Translations under genes and position numbers: made by a program
Source: Paenibacillus_I sp035510375
GTDB lineage: Bacteria > Bacillota > Bacilli > Paenibacillales > Paenibacillaceae
NCBI RefSeq assembly: GCF_035510375.1
Contig: NZ_DATKHG010000016.1
Direction: 5' to 3' (one strand)
Length of the DNA: 64,000 nt
In this document: in pieces, positions 1 through 9,528 of the stretch
How positions within the stretch are numbered: the first letter of the stretch is position 1
Layout: each line of letters starts with the position of its first letter
Notes under the pieces: model-generated
What the model saw: only the letters and a program-made list of their open reading frames with translations
What the model was told of the DNA's origin: nothing
The model's database searches: none

Positions 1-368
1 TATATGAAGTTTTGGAATAGGGTTTGAACTTTACAGGTTTCATATCTCCATTGTGTCAGAAGAGAGAGCCTGTGTCCAGTTATTTTTTACTGCCTAATGC
101 GGGTTTACTGAATGTTTACAGCGGGTTTACTGAATACTTACCGTTTCCGGATTACAATGACGGTCGGGCGGGACTCGGCGAGTCGAGGCGGGCGGCGGCT
201 GCAAGCCGGTTTTGCGGGTTGGAGCGGCGGTGGCGGGCCGAGCGGGAGCTGCAAGCCGGGTATTGCGGGTTGGAGCGATTTGTGTCGGGTTCCGGCGTTG
301 CTGCCCCCGCAAACCGCGGCAATATACGCAAAACGCCCGCCGTTACGGCGGACGCTTGACGCATATCC
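1..368. repeat. Intergenic region with short direct repeats, no gene seen
   Basis: No convincing gene lies in these bases; the overlapping reading frames are low-complexity Gly/Arg/Ala translations. A 15-base unit (GCGGGTTTACTGAAT) occurs at 99-113 and 121-135. A longer imperfect unit of about 28 bases beginning CTGCAAGCCGG occurs at 199-226 and 249-277. The thiD terminator lies at the right end. The region may be the 3' end of a neighbour outside the window or decayed sequence. Confidence 0.5.
330..354 (-). terminator. Intrinsic terminator of the thi operon
   Basis: Just after the thiD stop codon on the minus strand, a 9-bp GC-rich stem (CGTCCGCCG / CGGCGGGCG, one G-U pair) closes a three-base loop. 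It is followed by TTTTG. The short T-run makes it moderate in strength. Confidence 0.6.
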
Positions 369-1205
369 TTATTCCGCTTGCGCGCTACGGTGCGCGGCAT
401 GCCACAGCGAGCCGACTCCGCCGCCCGTAGGCACGGCCTGCGCGATCGCCTTGGACACAAAAGCCTTGGCGCCCCGCACCGCTTCCTCCACGGCCAGCCC
501 GCGCGCGCGATAGGCGGTTATTGCGGCCGACAGCGTGCAGCCGGTTCCGTGCGTATGGCGGGTCGGAACGAACGGCGAACGGAGCACGCGCACCAAACCG
601 CCGCCGACCAGCACGTCCGCACACTCGGTGCGGGCCTCCGCTCCCGGAAGGTGGCCCCCCTTCACAAGCACGTGCTCCGGCCCCAGCAGCCGGATTTGGC
701 GGGCCGCATCGGCCATGTCGGACTCATCGCGAATCGCTCCTTCCGGCAAGCCGAGCAAGGCGCACGCCTCCGGCACGTTCGGCGTAACGATCTCGGCCAT
801 CGGCAGGAGCCGGCGAATCATCGCCGCCACCGCCTCCGCGCGAAGCAGCGAAGCGCCGCCTTTGGCGATCATGACCGGGTCGACGGTCAGCCTCCGCACC
901 GCATAGCGGTCGAAAACGCCGCACACCGCCTCCACGACCTCGGCCGAGAAAAGCATGCCCGTCTTGACCGCATCGGCGCCGATGTCCGACAGTACCGCTT
1001 CCGCTTGGGCCGCGACAGCCGCAGGCTCCATAGGGTGAACGCCGTGCACGCCGAGGCTGTTCTGAACCGTTACCGCGGTCAGTGCGCTCATGCCGAACAC
1101 TCCCAGCTCCTGCATCGTTTTCAGATCCGCCTGAATACCCGCGCCGCCGCCGGAATCGGAGCCCGCCACCGTCAGCGCGCGGGGAAATCCAGCCTCCCCG
1201 GTCAT
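369..1205 (-). CDS. thiD: Hydroxymethylpyrimidine (phosphate) kinase ThiD
   Basis: This 278-residue ribokinase-fold enzyme phosphorylates HMP and then HMP-phosphate to make HMP-PP for thiamin phosphate synthesis. It starts MTGEAGFPRALTVAGSDSGG, with the typical AGSDSGGGAGIQADLKT substrate motif. The ribokinase-family anion-hole motif HTHGTGCTLSAAI lies near the C-terminus. The open frame extends upstream, but this ATG overlaps the thiO stop in an ATGA and the homology begins here, so translation is probably coupled. It is the last gene of the thi operon. Length and motifs are normal for the family. Cytoplasmic. Confidence 0.95.
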   Translation of the reverse strand: MTGEAGFPRALTVAGSDSGGGAGIQADLKTMQELGVFGMSALTAVTVQNSLGVHGVHPMEPAAVAAQAEAVLSDIGADAVKTGMLFSAEVVEAVCGVFDRYAVRRLTVDPVMIAKGGASLLRAEAVAAMIRRLLPMAEIVTPNVPEACALLGLPEGAIRDESDMADAARQIRLLGPEHVLVKGGHLPGAEARTECADVLVGGGLVRVLRSPFVPTRHTHGTGCTLSAAITAYRARGLAVEEAVRGAKAFVSKAIAQAVPTGGGVGSLWHAAHRSAQAE

Positions 1206-2344
1206 ACCGGCAGTCCCCCCGCCAATGCAAGGGTGAACCGGCCTGGCGAGAACGGGGCGAGCTCGGTTCGGTCCGCTTTGCCGTCCAGCAGGTCCGCCAC
1301 AGAGGCCCCCGTAGCCGGGCTCAGCAAGATGCCGTTGCGGTAATGCCCCGCCGCAATCACAACATGAGGCGCTTCCGCCAATTGTCCGAGCAATGGCCAA
1401 CCGTCCCTCGTGGCAGGCCTCAGCCCCGCCCAGCGGTGAATAAGGGGCTTATCCGCCAGAAAAGGAAAAGCTTTCGGCCCCGAACGCACCAGCCGGCCGA
1501 TCCCTTTCTCGGTTACGGCGGTGTCAAAGCCCGCGACATCCTCCGAAGCGCCGCAAACCAGCGTGCCGTTGCCCTTGGAGGTCCAATACGCCTGCGGCGA
1601 GAACACCATGTGCCGGACAACGCCGACGGGAAGCTCATAGGCGCATATTTGGCCGCGGATCGGATGAACCGGAAAATGCAGCCCGAACCAGCGCCCGAGC
1701 GCTCCGGTCCAGGCGCCGGTGCATACGACCAGCCGATCGCCGGCGATGTCCCCTCTCGCTTCGGTCGATACGGTTACACCCGGCGCCGATGTGAGCCGAA
1801 CGTCCGTTACGGCGCCGCAATGATCCGCGATGTGGACGCCCCTGCTCCTGCAGGCATCCTCCAGCGCAGACACCAGATCCGGCGCGTAAACATGGCTTTC
1901 CCGCGGACAGTAGAGTGCCGCTTCAACGTTCGGCGACAGCAGCGGCTCCAGCTCCCTGAGCCGGGAACCCTCCACGATTTCCGCTTCCGCGCCGAACCGG
2001 TTCTGCCACAGCAGACGGGTCCGTAGCGGAGACAAATCCGCCTCGTGATAAACGATGTTCAGGCTGCCGGAAGGAATCCGCTCGATCCGGCGTCCCGACG
2101 CTTCTTCGATTTCCTCAAGCCATTGCGGATAACGACGCAGACTATCCAGGCATAGCCGAAAAAAAGCGTCGGGCTGCTCCGTGTTTTCCGAATACGGGGC
2201 AAGCATGCCCGCCGCCGCACCCGATGCTTGCCCGCCCGGCTTGCCCGTCTCCACGACCGTCACCTTGTAACCGCGCCCCGCCGCTTCAAAGGCGCAAGAA
2301 AGACCGACTATCCCGCCGCCGAGCACGATAACCTTGTCCGTCAT
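1202..2344 (-). CDS. thiO: Glycine oxidase ThiO
   Basis: This 380-residue FAD-dependent DAO-family oxidase converts glycine to iminoglycine (dehydroglycine), the nitrogen and carbon donor for the thiazole ring in aerobic Bacillales. The N-terminus is a Rossmann FAD motif (VLGGGIVGLSCAFEAAGRG) followed by the acidic ribose-binding residue in VVETG. The C-terminal region has the GHYRNGILLSPATG block that closes on FAD and substrate. The start is the ATG preceding TDKVIVLGGG; the frame reads further upstream only as a shadow of thiG. It begins 4 bases after the thiG stop and ends in an ATGA overlap with thiD. Confidence 0.94.
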   Translation of the reverse strand: MTDKVIVLGGGIVGLSCAFEAAGRGYKVTVVETGKPGGQASGAAAGMLAPYSENTEQPDAFFRLCLDSLRRYPQWLEEIEEASGRRIERIPSGSLNIVYHEADLSPLRTRLLWQNRFGAEAEIVEGSRLRELEPLLSPNVEAALYCPRESHVYAPDLVSALEDACRSRGVHIADHCGAVTDVRLTSAPGVTVSTEARGDIAGDRLVVCTGAWTGALGRWFGLHFPVHPIRGQICAYELPVGVVRHMVFSPQAYWTSKGNGTLVCGASEDVAGFDTAVTEKGIGRLVRSGPKAFPFLADKPLIHRWAGLRPATRDGWPLLGQLAEAPHVVIAAGHYRNGILLSPATGASVADLLDGKADRTELAPFSPGRFTLALAGGLPV

Positions 2345-2348
2345 CCCG

Positions 2349-3251
2349 TCAACCGCCCTTCGCGCCGCTGCTGTCCCCGCTGCTGCCGCTCCCGCTGCCG
2401 ATGCCTGCGCCGGCGACGGCACGCTCAAGCCGCAATTCGCCGCCCAGGTCGACCGGCAGCGCATCCGGCACGCCTGCCGCCGAGCTGCTCGCCGACGCAT
2501 AGGGCCGCTTCGGAATCCGTCCCGCCGCACGGGACAGGCGGCCCGCTTCAAAGGCAATCGCCATCGCCCGGGCCATGGCGATCGGGTCGCGCGCTTTGGC
2601 GACCGGCGTATTGACGAGAATGCCGGCCGCCCCAATCTCGCCCGCCTGCGCGGCGTCCGCCGCCGAGCCGAGGCCCGCGTCGACGATGACCGGCACGCGC
2701 GCCGATTCGGCGATCAAGCCGAGGTTATAAGGATTAAGAATGCCGAGGCCGGTGCCGATCGGCGACCCGCCCGGCATGACGGCGGCCGCGCCCGCATCCG
2801 CAAGATACCTGCATAGAATCGGATCGTCGGACGTGTAAGGCAGCACCGTAAAACCGTCGTTTGCCAACGCCTCGGTCGCCCGCAGCGTCTCGATCGGGTC
2901 GGGAAGCAGCGTCCGCGGATCGGCGCTGATTTCCACCTTGATCCAGTCGCCGAGTCCGGCGGCCCGCGCCAGCCGGGCGATCCGAACCGCTTCCGCCGCA
3001 TTCGTCGCGCCGGACGTATTCGGCAAGTAAGTCAAAGGCCGATCCTCCAGATGCTGCAGCACCGCATCGTCCTCGACGCCGTCCAGGTTCACGCGCCGTA
3101 CGGCGAACGTCACGACCTCCGCGCCGCACGCATCCAGCGCCTGCTGCATGACGGCCGGGCTCGGAAACCGTCCGGTTCCGAGAAACAGCCGGGAACGCAG
3201 CGTTTTTCCGCCGATTACGAGCCTATCCATTACGGGCTCTTCCCTCGTCAT
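2349..3251 (-). CDS. thiG: Thiazole synthase ThiG with Ser/Gly-rich C-terminal tail
   Basis: ThiG condenses DXP, iminoglycine and ThiS-thiocarboxylate into the thiazole phosphate. This is a 300-residue TIM-barrel with the catalytic Lys in DWIKVEIS, the GGSPIGTG phosphate loop and VIVDAGLG. The normal family end (AGRIPKRPYASASS) is followed by about 45 extra residues that become Gly/Ser-rich (GSGSGSSGDSSGAKGG). GGAGGGGG lies 11 bases before the chosen ATG at 3251; MDRLVIGG at 3230 is an alternative. The ribosome binding site lies inside the end of the thiE-thiS gene. The tail resembles the linker of the adjacent fused gene, probably from slippage of the same GC-rich hexamer repeats. Confidence 0.93.
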   Translation of the reverse strand: MTREEPVMDRLVIGGKTLRSRLFLGTGRFPSPAVMQQALDACGAEVVTFAVRRVNLDGVEDDAVLQHLEDRPLTYLPNTSGATNAAEAVRIARLARAAGLGDWIKVEISADPRTLLPDPIETLRATEALANDGFTVLPYTSDDPILCRYLADAGAAAVMPGGSPIGTGLGILNPYNLGLIAESARVPVIVDAGLGSAADAAQAGEIGAAGILVNTPVAKARDPIAMARAMAIAFEAGRLSRAAGRIPKRPYASASSSAAGVPDALPVDLGGELRLERAVAGAGIGSGSGSSGDSSGAKGG

Positions 3252-3258
3252 CGCCACT

Positions 3259-4206
3259 TCAACCCCCTCCCACAAAATGAATCAGCTCCAGCGAAGCCCC
3301 GCTCCGGAGCGGGGTGCGATCCCATGCCCCGCGCTGTACGATTTCACCGTCCAGCTCCGCGACAATACGTTTGTCCCCGAGGCCGTACGATTCGATCAAC
3401 TGACGCAGAGAGCCGGGCCGTACACGCTCCTCCCGGCCGTTGATCCGCACTGCGATCGAGCCGTCCGAGCCATCGTCGGAGCCGATACCGGAACCTGATC
3501 CGGAACCTGATTCGGATTCTGAGCCCGAGCCGGCGCTCGTAACCATGCCAAAACCCGCATCGGCTCCTTGCGCCCCGACAGCCGCCTGAATCTTCGCCTT
3601 GAACGTACGGCAAACGCCGGCCGGATCCGGGCTCCCGACAATCGCCGACACCGCGCACAGCCTGGTCGCCCCGGCAGCCAGCACTTCTTCCGCGTTATCC
3701 GGAGTAATCCCGCCGATCGCCACCCACGGAATGCGAATTTCCGCCGCAACCTGCCGGACGTAAGATGTCGTCACCGCCTGCCTGCCGGGCTTCGTGCCGG
3801 TCGGGAACACGGGACCGACGCCGATATAATCGGCTCCGGCAAGCTCGGCCTCCCTCGCCTGCCCGACGGCATGCGTCGAGATCCCGATGATGCGGTCCGG
3901 ACCAAGCCGTCTTCTGGCTTCCGCAATCGGCATATCCTCCTGGCCGAGATGCACGCCGTCGGCATCCGACGCAATGGCGATATCAAGATGGTCGTTCACG
4001 ATAAACGGCACGCCGTATCGCCTGGTCAACTCGCGAAGCGCCCGCGCCTTCTCCAGAAGCTCGCCGGGCGCCGCGGTCTTGTCGCGAAGCTGCAAGATAT
4101 CGGCGCCTCCGGCCAAGGCGGCTTCCATCACCTCTATCATCGACCGCCCGGGATGATTGTTTTCACCTGTGATGACATAGAGGGAAAAATCACGTTCCAA
4201 CGCCAT
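3259..4206 (-). CDS. thiE-thiS: Fused thiamin-phosphate synthase / sulfur carrier protein ThiE-ThiS
   Basis: One uninterrupted 315-residue frame carries two thiamin enzymes. Residues 1-210 are ThiE (ILQLRDK, FIVNDHLDIA, DGVHLGQED, GVGPVFPTGTK, WVAIGGIT), which joins HMP-PP and thiazole phosphate. Residues 211-250 are a flexible Ser/Gly/Glu/Asp linker (GSGSESESGSGSGSG). Residues 251-315 are ThiS (IAVRINGREE, FVGGG), the ubiquitin-like sulfur carrier, with its essential C-terminal Gly-Gly still at the very end of the polypeptide, so adenylation by ThiF remains possible. The start MALERDFSLY has GGGAGG 12 bases upstream and overlaps thiF by 17 bases; an ATG at 4236 is less well placed. A sequencing frameshift that removed a real stop cannot be excluded, but both halves are intact. 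Confidence 0.9.
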   Translation of the reverse strand: MALERDFSLYVITGENNHPGRSMIEVMEAALAGGADILQLRDKTAAPGELLEKARALRELTRRYGVPFIVNDHLDIAIASDADGVHLGQEDMPIAEARRRLGPDRIIGISTHAVGQAREAELAGADYIGVGPVFPTGTKPGRQAVTTSYVRQVAAEIRIPWVAIGGITPDNAEEVLAAGATRLCAVSAIVGSPDPAGVCRTFKAKIQAAVGAQGADAGFGMVTSAGSGSESESGSGSGSGIGSDDGSDGSIAVRINGREERVRPGSLRQLIESYGLGDKRIVAELDGEIVQRGAWDRTPLRSGASLELIHFVGGG

Positions 4207-5363
4207 GTCGAATGCCAGCCTCCCTTTCCGTTTCATAATCGTTCACGTATTCGCCGCATAGACGAACCGCCGCCGCAATGTCCGAAGTGCCTTGAACAAG
4301 TACGCGCCCATCCGGAAAAAGAACAAGCCGAACGCCCCCGTCAAGCGACGCCCGGAGCAAATAAGGATTGCGGTCGACGGCGACGCCCGCGGACAGCCAG
4401 CGGCGTTCAAAAGCGTCCAGCTCCAGCGGCAGGCCTGTCGTCACCTGCACCGTATCGCGTCCGCACAGGGCCGCCGCGGCGAAGCTTTGTCTTGTGCCGC
4501 CGCTTCCCGCCGCCCGATCGCGGCGATCCGCGGGCTCCCGATCGCCGCCTGAGGGCGCATCGCGTTCCACCGATGCCGGCCGTTCCCCGCCGCATACGGG
4601 GCAATCCGGCTGCGGCGCGGGCAGCCTCATCTCGCGAACCGCAAAAGGCCACAGCGCCGCCGACAGCCAGGTGCCGCGCATCGCCTCACGCCTGCCGGCG
4701 AGCCACTTCAACGCTTCACCCGCCTGAAGCGCGGCTACGAGCTCGACCGCCGGCGAAATCACGCCCGCCGTATCGCACGTCTCGCCATCGCCGACGTCCT
4801 CTCCGCCGATCACGCAGCGCAGGCATGCCGTCTCGCCGGGAATAAACCCCGCGCTCATTCCCTGCGCGCCGGCCACACCGCCGTACAGCAACGGAATGCC
4901 GCGGCTGTAGCAGGCATCGTTCAATGCAAGCCTGGCCGCCGCATTATCCGTCCCGTCAAGCACGAGATCCACACCCATCGTGAGCTCCAACGCTTCCCGC
5001 CGGCCGACGTCGGCTACATGCTCCTCAACCATCACGGCGCTGTTGATGCCGCGCAATCTGCGGGCCGCCGCGACGGCTTTCGGCAGCGCCAGCCGCGCGT
5101 CCTCCTCGTCGAACAGCACCTGCCGCTGCAGGTTGCTCGGCTCGACGTAATCGCGGTCCGCGAGCCGGACCAGCCCGACGCCGGCGCGAACCATATGCTG
5201 CGCCAGCGAGGCGCCTAGCGCCCCGGCGCCCACTATCAGCACCGCGGCTTCGCCCAGCCGGCGCTGTCCGCTTTCGCCGATCGGCGCAAACCGGATTTGG
5301 CGGGAGTAACGCTCGCGCCATTCCGCAGCCGGTTCTTCCATCCCCGTCAAACCGGCCGCGGCC

Positions 5364-5371
<8 letters not shown>
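4190..5371 (-). CDS. thiF: ThiF-family sulfur-carrier adenylyltransferase
   Basis: E1-like enzyme (393 residues) that adenylates the C-terminal glycine of ThiS. RYSRQIRF is followed by the nucleotide loop VLIVGAGALGAS, ADRDYVEPSNLQRQ and DGTDN. Two CxxC pairs (CLRC and CPVC) bind zinc, and CDTAGVISP holds the candidate catalytic cysteine. After the CPVC pair there is a disordered 40-residue Arg/Asp-rich stretch. A roughly 90-residue C-terminal extension (DTVQVTTGLPLELDAFERRW to the end) resembles a degenerate rhodanese or ThiS-like accessory domain; that part is only inferred. The ATG overlaps the last codons of thiC, so translation is coupled. Confidence 0.9.
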
Positions 5372-7124
<1,753 letters not shown>

Positions 7125-7175
7125 AAAAATACCTCCTAGGATACAAGTCGTTATCCACCAGGAGGCAAGAGGGAG

Positions 7176-7196
7176 TCACGGCCGCGAGCCGTGACG
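7176..7196 (-). other. Hairpin in the thiC 5' leader
   Basis: A perfect 7-bp inverted repeat (GTCACGG / CCGTGAC, 7-base loop) lies between the riboswitch terminator and the thiC ribosome binding site. It has no T-run on either side, so it is more likely an mRNA-stabilising or pausing structure than a terminator. The rest of 7141-7412 shows no gene. Confidence 0.35.
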
Positions 7197-7291
7197 TCTA
7201 TGCCCGCCGCGTCTTCGATCACAAGCCGGCACGCCGCCGTCCGCGCCGCTCCGCTCGCCGGAAAAGGGGCCTTCCGCGCCCTCAGGGACGC

Positions 7292-7320
7292 AAAAAAGCC
7301 GCTTCGGCGAGGAAGCGGCT
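7292..7320 (-). terminator. Riboswitch-controlled intrinsic terminator before thiC
   Basis: On the minus strand AGCCGCTTC pairs with GAAGCGGCT around a five-base loop, followed by TTTTTTG. It lies about 90 bases downstream of the TPP aptamer and about 170 bases before thiC. This is the expected expression platform: TPP binding should favour this hairpin and stop transcription. Confidence 0.8.
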
Positions 7321-7412
7321 GAAACATGCGGGCGGCGGCGGCCGCAAGGTTTCCGCGCGGATTGCTCCGCGCCGGACGGAAGCGGCTGCGTGAAACGGAT
7401 GGCCGGGCATAT

Positions 7413-7507
7413 TCCCACTTTCCTACGCTGGCATAACCCAGATCAGGTTCGAAGGGACCAAGGCGTTTCGCCTTATCTCAGCCCGCGGGGGGCGCCCCTA
7501 GTGGATA
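7413..7507 (-). promoter_or_regulatory. TPP riboswitch (THI element)
   Basis: The minus strand carries the thi box in order: GGGCTGAGATAAGGC, a variable stem with a GAAA-type loop, then ACCTGATCTGGGTTATGCC and AGCGTAGGAAAGTGG. These are the CTGAGA and ACCTGAT...GCGTAGG signatures of the TPP aptamer. It senses thiamin pyrophosphate and controls the whole thiC-thiD operon by transcription termination. Confidence 0.97.
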
Positions 7508-7516
7508 CATGCTTAG

Positions 7517-7546
7517 ACTATAAACGTAAGCCTTCGTTATTGTCAA
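7517..7546 (-). promoter_or_regulatory. Sigma-A promoter of the thi operon
   Basis: On the minus strand TTGACA (perfect -35) is followed after 18 bases by TATAGT (-10, 5 of 6). The predicted start lies a few bases before the riboswitch aptamer. The strong consensus fits constitutive transcription with control left to the riboswitch. Confidence 0.85.
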
Positions 7547-7599
7547 CCCTTGACTTGCCGGGTTGTCGTTGATTTGCCGGGTGTCGAATTGCCCAACGG

Positions 7600-8657
7600 C
7601 TACCACGTCACCAGCCCTTTCGCGCCCGGCGCGTCGCTGCTGATCATATCGATCACCGGCACCGTATAGGCGATCAGGATAAGCGCGACGGCAATCCCGA
7701 TCCAGACGCTCCAGCGCTCGAGGTAACGAGGCGTAGGCGCCGCATCCGCTTCCGCTTCGGCGATCGGAAACTCCTCCTCGCCGCCCAGACGATCGTCTGG
7801 ATGATGCCCCAGCGGTGCAATTTCGCCGTCAGCTTGCGCCCGGTTACGGCAGGAATCAGCCAATAGGCAATGCCGAAAAAGGTCAGCGCGACGCTGGACG
7901 CCACCGTCAGATGAAAATGCCCCGTTACAAAAAGCGTATTGTGCACGACCGCGTTCATCTGGTTGCTCGCGTTGACAAGACCGCCTGCCCCTGCAGGAAT
8001 GAAGATGACCATTCCCATAAACGGCGCGAAGAAACGCGCGTCCTTCCAGGGCAGCTTTCGCAGCCAGCCGAACAGCCCTGTGCCTCCGCGCTTGCGTCCG
8101 GCCATCTCAAACGTGGCGAACAGCGGCGAGGTCTGGCCCTTGTGCGTTTTTTTCCAATAGCTGTAATTGCGGATCATGCCCGCGCCGCTGATCCAGCTGC
8201 CGACGACGATCAGCACCAGTGCGATATAGAACAACGAGTCGGCTTTCATCGGCGCATAGAACGTATACAGCACCGTCGCCCTGTTAAGCAGGATCATGAT
8301 CGTGCCGAGCACGGTGCCCAGCCCCATGATCGCAAAGCCTGCCCAGCCGAGGCGTCTTGCGCTGTCGAGCAGATGCCCGCCCAATGTTTTGGCCAGGCCC
8401 GCGTAGATGAAGCCCATGATGAAAAATGTTGTAAAAATGAGTGCCATCAGCACGCCGTGCGCGGTCAGAAGCTGATAGTAGCCGATGTTCGCCGGCAGCG
8501 TTACCATTCCGCCGCGGACAAGGCCCTGCAGCAGGCCGGCGATGCCGCCGATCAGCAACGCGGCAAAGGCAAAAAGCACGTGCGCGAGCACCAGGGCGCT
8601 GTCGCGGCGGTCGAAAGGCCTGTGCGTCCCATTGGAAGCTGTCATTTGCATGGTCAT
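7600..8657 (-). pseudogene. ba3-type cytochrome oxidase subunit I, doubly deleted
   Basis: The N-terminus (TAHGVLMALIFTTFF, low-spin heme ligand H67) and the late helices (NQMNAVVHNTLFVTGHFHL, H247 and H249 for the hemes) match ba3-type heme-copper oxidase subunit I, normally about 550 residues. At about 8115, SPLFA runs straight into TFEMAGRKRGG in frame, so the HPxVYFW and FHHQ segments that hold the three Cu-B histidines and the cross-linked Tyr are missing. At about 7785, IIQTIVWA is joined out of frame to sequence whose true frame reads GGEEEFPIAEAEADAAPTP...MISSDAPGAKGLVTW, the normal family C-terminus. About 100 and 150 residues are lost. The product cannot reduce oxygen. An assembly collapse at repeats is the alternative explanation. 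Confidence 0.85.
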
Positions 8658-8658
8658 T

Positions 8659-9135
8659 TTACCCTTTCACGACGATTTTCGTCTGCATGTATTCATGCCC
8701 GATTCCGCAGTACTCATTGCAGAGGATCAAATACTCCCCGGGCTTGTCGAACGTATGGGTGACGCGGCTGACCTCGCCCGGAACGACCATCATGTTCACG
8801 TTGGTGCGCGGAATCGCGAAGCCGTGGACGACGTCGGTAGCCGTCACGACGAAGTCGACCGTCGCTCCGGCGGGAACTTCCATGGGCTGGCGCGGCTCGA
8901 AGCCGAACGCGAAGCCAAGCATGACCGCTTCGTACCGGTTATCCCCGATCTGCCTCAGACCCGGCTTGTCGAAGGGCGGAGTCTCCGCCGCCTTCGCCGG
9001 ATCGAGCGCCTGCTGCTTGCCGCTCGGCGGCTGCATGCCTTGCGCGAATGCCGATACGCCGAGCACGGTGAGGAATACGACGAGCATCGCGATGCCGATG
9101 GCAAGCCAAATTTTTTCAAGCTTGTGAATGTGCAT
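8659..9135 (-). CDS. ba3-type cytochrome c oxidase subunit II (Cu-A)
   Basis: A 158-residue membrane-anchored subunit that receives electrons from cytochrome c. One N-terminal transmembrane helix (residues 10-31) is followed by a cupredoxin domain facing outward. All Cu-A ligands are present: H104 in DVVHGF, and C139, E141, C143, H147 and M150 in LILCNEYCGIGHEYM. The short length is typical of the ba3 class. Its stop is separated from the subunit I start by one base. The gene is intact although its partner subunit I is broken. Confidence 0.92.
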   Translation of the reverse strand: MHIHKLEKIWLAIGIAMLVVFLTVLGVSAFAQGMQPPSGKQQALDPAKAAETPPFDKPGLRQIGDNRYEAVMLGFAFGFEPRQPMEVPAGATVDFVVTATDVVHGFAIPRTNVNMMVVPGEVSRVTHTFDKPGEYLILCNEYCGIGHEYMQTKIVVKG

Positions 9136-9157
9136 GTTGGTTCGGACCCCCCCTGAT

Positions 9158-9271
9158 TTATCGGTTAATGAAAAGCAAATAGACGGCCGTCCAAGACGCC
9201 GCCAGGATGAAACCGAGGAGCAGCACGGCGGCGAATGCGCCTTTGAGCTGCGGATCCCGTTCCTTTTTCAC
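9158..9271 (-). CDS. Cytochrome c oxidase subunit IIa-like single-helix protein
   Basis: A 37-residue peptide with GTG start (VKKERDPQLKGAFAAVLLLG, then one transmembrane helix ending in AVYLLFINR). GGGAGG lies 8 bases before the GTG. The DPQLKGxFxxVLLLG pattern matches the subunit IIa peptides that precede subunit II in ba3-type oxidase operons, where the helix replaces the missing second helix of subunit II. It is the first gene of the oxidase operon, 22 bases before the subunit II gene. Confidence 0.85.
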   Translation of the reverse strand: MKKERDPQLKGAFAAVLLLGFILAASWTAVYLLFINR

Positions 9272-9301
9272 GAGCGTTCCCTCCCATCGTCTCATGCCCC
9301 G

Positions 9302-9386
9302 ATTGTACGTGCCGAAAAGGGCGTAAAGTTGTGAGGGAAATCACACGGCCGCCAATAATTGCGACGGATTTGTGACGGCAGTCACA
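9302..9386 (-). promoter_or_regulatory. Oxidase promoter with two Fnr/Crp-type boxes
   Basis: Two perfect TGTGA-N6-TCACA palindromes lie at 9330-9345 (spacer gggaaa) and 9371-9386 (spacer cggcag), with centres 41 bases apart. A minus-strand -10 TACAAT is at 9302-9307. A start about 7 bases further on puts the nearer box at about -42, the position of a class II activator site. B. subtilis Fnr recognises TGTGA-N6-TCACA, so oxygen-limited activation is inferred. Confidence 0.8.
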
Positions 9387-9456
9387 GCGACGAACGACAC
9401 AATAACCCCGAAAAAGAGAAGCAAAGCTCCGCGGCGTATTCTTATAAAAACAAAAC

Positions 9457-9480
9457 AACCTGCCCCTCCCGGAACAGGTT
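9457..9480 (-). terminator. Terminator after the small membrane protein gene
   Basis: On the minus strand AACCTG pairs with CAGGTT around a 12-base loop and is followed by GTTTTGTTTTT. It lies about 50 bases past the stop of the 91-residue membrane protein gene and insulates it from the oxidase operon. Confidence 0.65.
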
Positions 9481-9528
9481 GAAATACGTCTTCATTCATG
9501 TTTATGAAAGCGGCCGGCGCCGGAGGCC

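Noticed and set aside
7176..7418. 80-residue minus-strand frame in the thiC leader
   Set aside because: It overlaps the riboswitch terminator and aptamer; no ribosome site, and the region is explained as an untranslated leader.
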